64,000 nucleotides of DNA. It comes from Caprella mutica. Lineage: Eukaryota; Arthropoda; Malacostraca; Amphipoda; Caprellidae. Made by a program: the position numbers and the translations under genes. Of this stretch, positions 59,949 through 64,000 are shown piece after piece. The stretch's first letter is position 1; each line of letters begins with the position of its first letter. The stretch spans positions 1 through 64,000 of the forward strand of contig CANNZV010002491.1 in NCBI GenBank assembly GCA_947561585.1. The letters are read 5' to 3'. Below the pieces are notes generated by a model. That model did no database searches, had not been told where the DNA came from, and saw only the letters and a list, made by a program, of their open reading frames with translations.

Positions 59949-60125
59949 CCTGACACAGTAAGTTTCCGTTACAGAATTTATAGTCTTTATAAAATCTGAC
60001 ACAGTAAGTTTCCGTTACAGAATTTATAGTCTTTATAAAATCTGACACAGTAAGTTTCCGTTACAAAATTTATAGTCTTTATAAAACCTGACACAGTAAG
60101 TTTCCGTTACAGAATTTATAGTTTC
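59949..60125. repeat. 46-bp tandem repeat (about 4 units)
   Basis: Unit TGACACAGTAAGTTTCCGTT followed by ACAGAATTTATAG and TCTTTATAAAATC; nearly identical units. Confidence 0.9.
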
Positions 60126-60435
60126 ATATGCATTGCTTTCTGCAAATAGTTTACTTTCGATAAAATAATCATTTTATGAAATTTGCAGTCTTTACTGTAT
60201 CTAGTTTTCTGTAATTCTTAACATCAAATTTTTAACAGAGACTCAGCCATGAACAAATGATAAAATTAATGATAAATAATTATAATAAACAATTCGTAGA
60301 GAGGTATTTGTCTAGACAGCATATTAGTTATTATCATTAGTAATAGGACAAAAATTTGTTTTCATCCAGTACGAGGTTTTACTACAGAGTTTCTAAAATT
60401 TAATGGTCACTAGGAGTGACTAGTACGAAGTTGGT

Positions 60436-60850
60436 CTACTCTACTACCTGAATTTTCTGTATTATTTTAATAGCAGCAAGTTTCAATTCAGAACAGCATG
60501 ATTTACCATCATAACCGCAATTTAGTGCAGTAAGTTCCTGCTGCGAACCATCGTCACTGCAGCTTTGATCTACAATAAACTGCATTGACCCTGAACACAA
60601 TTTCAACTTTGATAATTCATTCACAAACGCATGATCCCAAAGATTGAACAATACGAAAGTTTTTGCCACACTTCAACGTTGTTATTGTACCATTTCACGA
60701 AAGGCAATTCTTTACGGGTGTATTTGCCACAATTGCATTCACACCGAGGCAATCTTCTTTATATTTTGGTTCCAATAAGCATAAACAAGAATAGACTGCC
60801 TAGCTTATGATTGCAAGGCTTAGGCACCATTGCATATTCTCTAGCATTAA
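60436..60850 (-). pseudogene. Unrecognised coding remnant on the minus strand
   Basis: Reading the minus strand, 60669-60436 is open for 77 codons with balanced composition and cysteines (DQSCSDDGSQQEL, CGYDGKSCCSEL), and ends just past a possible donor CAG|GTAGTA. Upstream (to about 60850) another frame is coding-like (CECNCGKYTRKELPFVKWYN), implying a frameshift near 60665. I do not recognise the family, and it does not match the PAN-like exon well. It lies where exon 2 would lie if the inverted 32-bp array at 60938-62627 belonged to an inverted gene. Confidence 0.35.
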
Positions 60851-60937
60851 CTTGCTGTGAGTAAAAACTGGAGTACGCTTAGCTACAAGAAATAATGTTA
60901 ATAGTGGCATATTTCAACGGAAATTAGAAGGGAAATA

Positions 60938-62627
60938 TGTACTGTCAGAGAAAAGAGTCACTGTGATGATGTACTGTCAGAGAAAAGAGTCACTGTGATG
61001 ATGTACTATCAGAGAAAAGAGTCACTGTGATGATGTACTATCAGAGAAAAGAGTCACTGTGATGATGTACTGTCAGAGAAAAGAGTCACTGTGATGATGT
61101 ACTATCAGAGAAAAGAGTCACTGTGATGATGTACTGTCAGAGAAAAAAGTCACTGTGATGATGTACTGTCAGAGAAAAAAGTCACTGTGATGATGTACTG
61201 TCAGAGAAAAGAGTCACTGTGTTGATGTACTGTCAGAGAAAAGAGTCACTGTGTTGATGTAATGTCAGAGAAAAGAGTCACTGTGATGATGTACTGTCAG
61301 AGAAAAAAGTCACTGTGATGATGTACTGTCAGAGAAAAGAGTCACTGTGTTGATGTACTGTCAGAGAAAAGAGTCACTGTGATGATGTACTGTCAGAGAA
61401 AAGAGTCACTGTGATGATGTACTATCAGAGAAAAGAGTCATTGGGATGATGAACTGCCAGAGAAAAGAGTCACTGTGATGATGTACTGTCAGAGGAAAAC
61501 GTCACTGTGATGATGTACTATCAGAGAAAAGAGTCACTGTGTTGATGTACTGTCAGAGAAAAGAGTCACTGTGATGATGTACTGTCAGAGGAAAACGTCA
61601 CTGTGATGATGTACTATCAGAGAAAAGAGTCACTGTGATGATAAACTGTCAGAGAAAAGAGTCACCGTGATGATGTATTGTCAGAGGAAAACGTCACTGT
61701 GATGATGTACTGTCAGAGAAAAGAGTCACTGTGATGATGTACTGTCAGAGAAAAGAATCACTGTGATGATGTACTATCAGAAAAAATAGTCACTGTGATA
61801 ATGTACTATCATAGAAAAGAGACACTGTGATGATGTACTATCAGAGAAAAGAGTCACTGTGATGATGTAGTATCAGAGAAAAGAGACACTGTGGTAATGA
61901 ACTATCAGAGAAAAGAGTCACTGTGATGATGTACTATCAGAGAAAAGAGACACTGTGGTAATGAACTATCAGAGGAAAGAGTCACTGTGATGATGTACTA
62001 TCAGAGAGAAGAGTCACTGTGATGATGTACTATCAGAGAAAAGAGTCACTGTGATGATGTACAATCAGAGAAAAAAGTCACTGTGATGATGTACAATCAG
62101 AGAAAAGAGTCACTGTGATGATGTACTATCAGAGAAAAGAGACACTGTGGTAATGAACTATCAGATGAAAGAGTCACTGTGATGATGTACTATCAGAGAG
62201 AAGAGTCACTGTGATGATGTACTATCAGAGAAAAGAGTCACTGTGATGATGTACAATCAGAGAAAAAAGTCACTGTGATGATGTACAGTCAGAGAAAAGA
62301 GTCACTGTGATGATGTACTATCAGAGAAAAGAGTCACTGTGATGATGTACTATCAGAGAAAAGAGTCACTGTGATGATGTACTATCTGAGAAAAGAGTCA
62401 CTGTGATGATGTACTATCAGAGAAAAGAGTCACTGTGATGATGTACTATCAGAGAAAAGAGTCACTGTGATGATGTACTATCAGAGAAAAGAGTCACTGT
62501 GATGATGTACTATCTGAGAAAAGAGTCACTGCCTGATACCAATTTCGCAGAAAAGAGTCACTGTGATGATGTACTATCAGAGAAAAGAGTCACTGTGATG
62601 ATGTACTATCTGAGAAAAGAGTCACTG
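60938..62627. repeat. 32-bp minisatellite in inverted orientation (about 52 units)
   Basis: TGTACTATCAGAGAAAAGAG then TCACTGTGATGA: the exact complement of the unit in intron 1 of copies 1-3. Variants CTGTCAG, AATGAACTATCAG and TTGATG form blocks. Near the right end a short CTGCCTGATACCAATTTCGC piece interrupts the array and recurs (about 62531 and 62627). Confidence 0.97.
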
Positions 62628-63525
62628 CCTGATACCAATTTCACAGATCACTGTTTTTCTAATTTCCTATAATTTTAAATATAACAAATATGTCATCGTG
62701 TACTCAGGGCAATTTTAAAATATCCACAAAATTTGCAATTAATCAAATTTCGTTTATGAAATGTTAAAAAAGTTAACTGAGATAAAGACATCAGAACTAC
62801 ACCAATACATTTATCTTAAACTGTACATTATAGAAGTTAGTCTGGCTACAATTTAACTCATCAAATCTATATTTTCATAGCGTTGAATACCCTCTAACTC
62901 TCTATTCCATGGACGAAAATATGCCAAGACTTTCTACAATCTTGAAAATTTGTCTCCTTTTAGTTCCAGATCATTAATGGTGATGTAAGAATGTTTTGCG
63001 GGAAAACAGTTGTCAAAAATATTTATTTCATGGATTTAACAGCTGCAAAGATATGAACAGGTTTCACATTATTCATGTAATACTGAGTACGCCTAGTAAT
63101 CATAGAAAATTCATTCAGTCGTAATACTGAGTACGCTTGTAATAGTGAGTAAGTTTATATAACTACGATACCAATTATATCTAATTATACTTGTTTAATT
63201 CAACTTTCGTCTTAAAAGTTATTAGTAGCATTCACTTAATTACAATATGCATATTCTATCCTACAAACGATTTCGTAATTAGATTATTATATATACCTAT
63301 CTATTGATATTACGTAACCAATAATGTCTACTTCAAATCTAACAGACAGGGGATATATATAACGTTAGTCTAACTCATTTCAATTAATTAAACTAGATTA
63401 TAAATGGACAGAGTTGGTTTGAGTCAATAAATTGCATGAAGCTGGGGGGACGTAAGTGAATTAATTAAAAGCAGCAACTCCATCTGGATCTGCTCGATTG
63501 AATTAATTCGATTTCGCTGTGAAGT
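62628..63525. other. Non-coding spacer
   Basis: AT-rich. I looked on both strands for an exon 1 of the lectin-like family and for the conserved leader and found neither. Confidence 0.5.
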
Positions 63526-64000
63526 TCATGCTTTTTATACTGTCATTTACGGATGTCTATTCTCCTTACTAGTGTCATGGTATTTACAGATGTCTATTCT
63601 CCTTACTAGTGCCATGGTAATTACGGATGTCTATTCTCCTTACTAGTGTCATGGTATTTACGGATGTCTATTCTCCTTACTAGTGTCATGGTATTTACGG
63701 ATGTCTATTCTCCTTACTAGTGTCATGGTATTTACTGATGTCTATTCTCCTTACTAGTGTCATGGTATTACGGATGTCTATTCTCCTTACTAGTGTCATG
63801 GTATTTACGGATGTCTATTCTCCTTACTAGTGTCATGGTATTTACTGATGTCTATTCTCCTTACTAGTGACATGGTATTTACTGATGTCTATTCTCCTTA
63901 CTAGTGTCATGGTATTACGGATGTCTATTCTCCTTACTAGTGTCATGGTATTTACGGATGTCTTTTCTCCTTACTAGTGTCATGGTATTTACAGATGTCT
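63526..64000. repeat. 37-bp minisatellite, runs off the window (about 12 units)
   Basis: Unit ATGGTATTTACGGATGTCTA followed by TTCTCCTTACTAGTGTC. Units are nearly identical; one-base variants CTGATG and ATTACGG recur. Open at the right edge. Confidence 0.95.

Noticed and set aside
62893..62970. Candidate signal-peptide exon (MPRLSTILKICLLLV)
   Set aside because: Very short, on the + strand while the nearby array is inverted, no donor in the right place and no similarity to exon 1 of the family.

Overview
The window is strongly AT-rich, intron-containing eukaryotic DNA. It is most likely from an arthropod. The organism cannot be named from sequence alone, but three things point that way: spliced genes with GT-AG introns, several Tc1/mariner-type and Gypsy-type transposon remnants, and a decayed protein (positions 1-1168) of a repeat family I know from arthropod genomes (HTQAVER motif). 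There are no operons, no tRNA or rRNA genes that I can recognise, and one assembly gap (42239-42951).

The biological core is a tandem family of small secreted lectin-like genes on the + strand, all with the same four-exon layout. Exon 1 encodes a signal peptide and a short mature N-terminus. Exon 2 encodes a five-cysteine PAN/apple-like module. Exons 3 and 4 together encode a C-type-lectin-like domain (CTLD). Three complete copies are readable: copy 1 (15960-18582), copy 2 (26624-33248) and copy 3 (36184-39367). A 5'-incomplete copy A (exons 3 and 4 only, 3301-5570) lies upstream. A truncated piece of the same promoter flank at about 40915-41010 marks the start of a further, broken unit. Every junction is in phase 1, so the copies splice to proteins of 228, 227 and 226 residues. 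Signal peptide and exon 3 are nearly invariant, while the mature N-terminus and the exon 4 loops differ sharply between copies, as expected for diversifying secreted recognition proteins. The CTLD lacks an EPN/QPD motif, so ordinary calcium-dependent sugar binding is not predicted.

Intron 1 of each complete copy carries the same 32-bp minisatellite (about 10, 38 and 45 units). A long array of the same unit lies in the opposite orientation at 60938-62627. Copies 1 and 2 have runs of inverted CCAAT boxes upstream that are destroyed in copy 3. Introns and flanks have been heavily invaded: a Tc1-type fold-back element (26794-28350) and an internally deleted Gypsy element with a target duplication (29337-31078) both sit in intron 1 of copy 2, and a 260-bp palindromic MITE sits in the 3' flank of copy A.

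Outside the gene family the window is mostly transposon and satellite DNA. From 1 to 12.6 kb there are the HTQAVER pseudogene, a decayed DD41D-spaced mariner-like element with intact TA duplications, two fold-back-like or palindromic elements and several MITEs. From 45.6 to 47.2 kb there is an almost intact Tc1-like element (DD37E spacing, 195-bp inverted repeats with inner and outer sites) broken by one in-frame stop. From 43 to 64 kb there is a striking series of unrelated minisatellites with periods of about 72, 31, 15, 20, 34, 35, 15, 57, 46, 32 and 37 bp, the last running off the end of the window.
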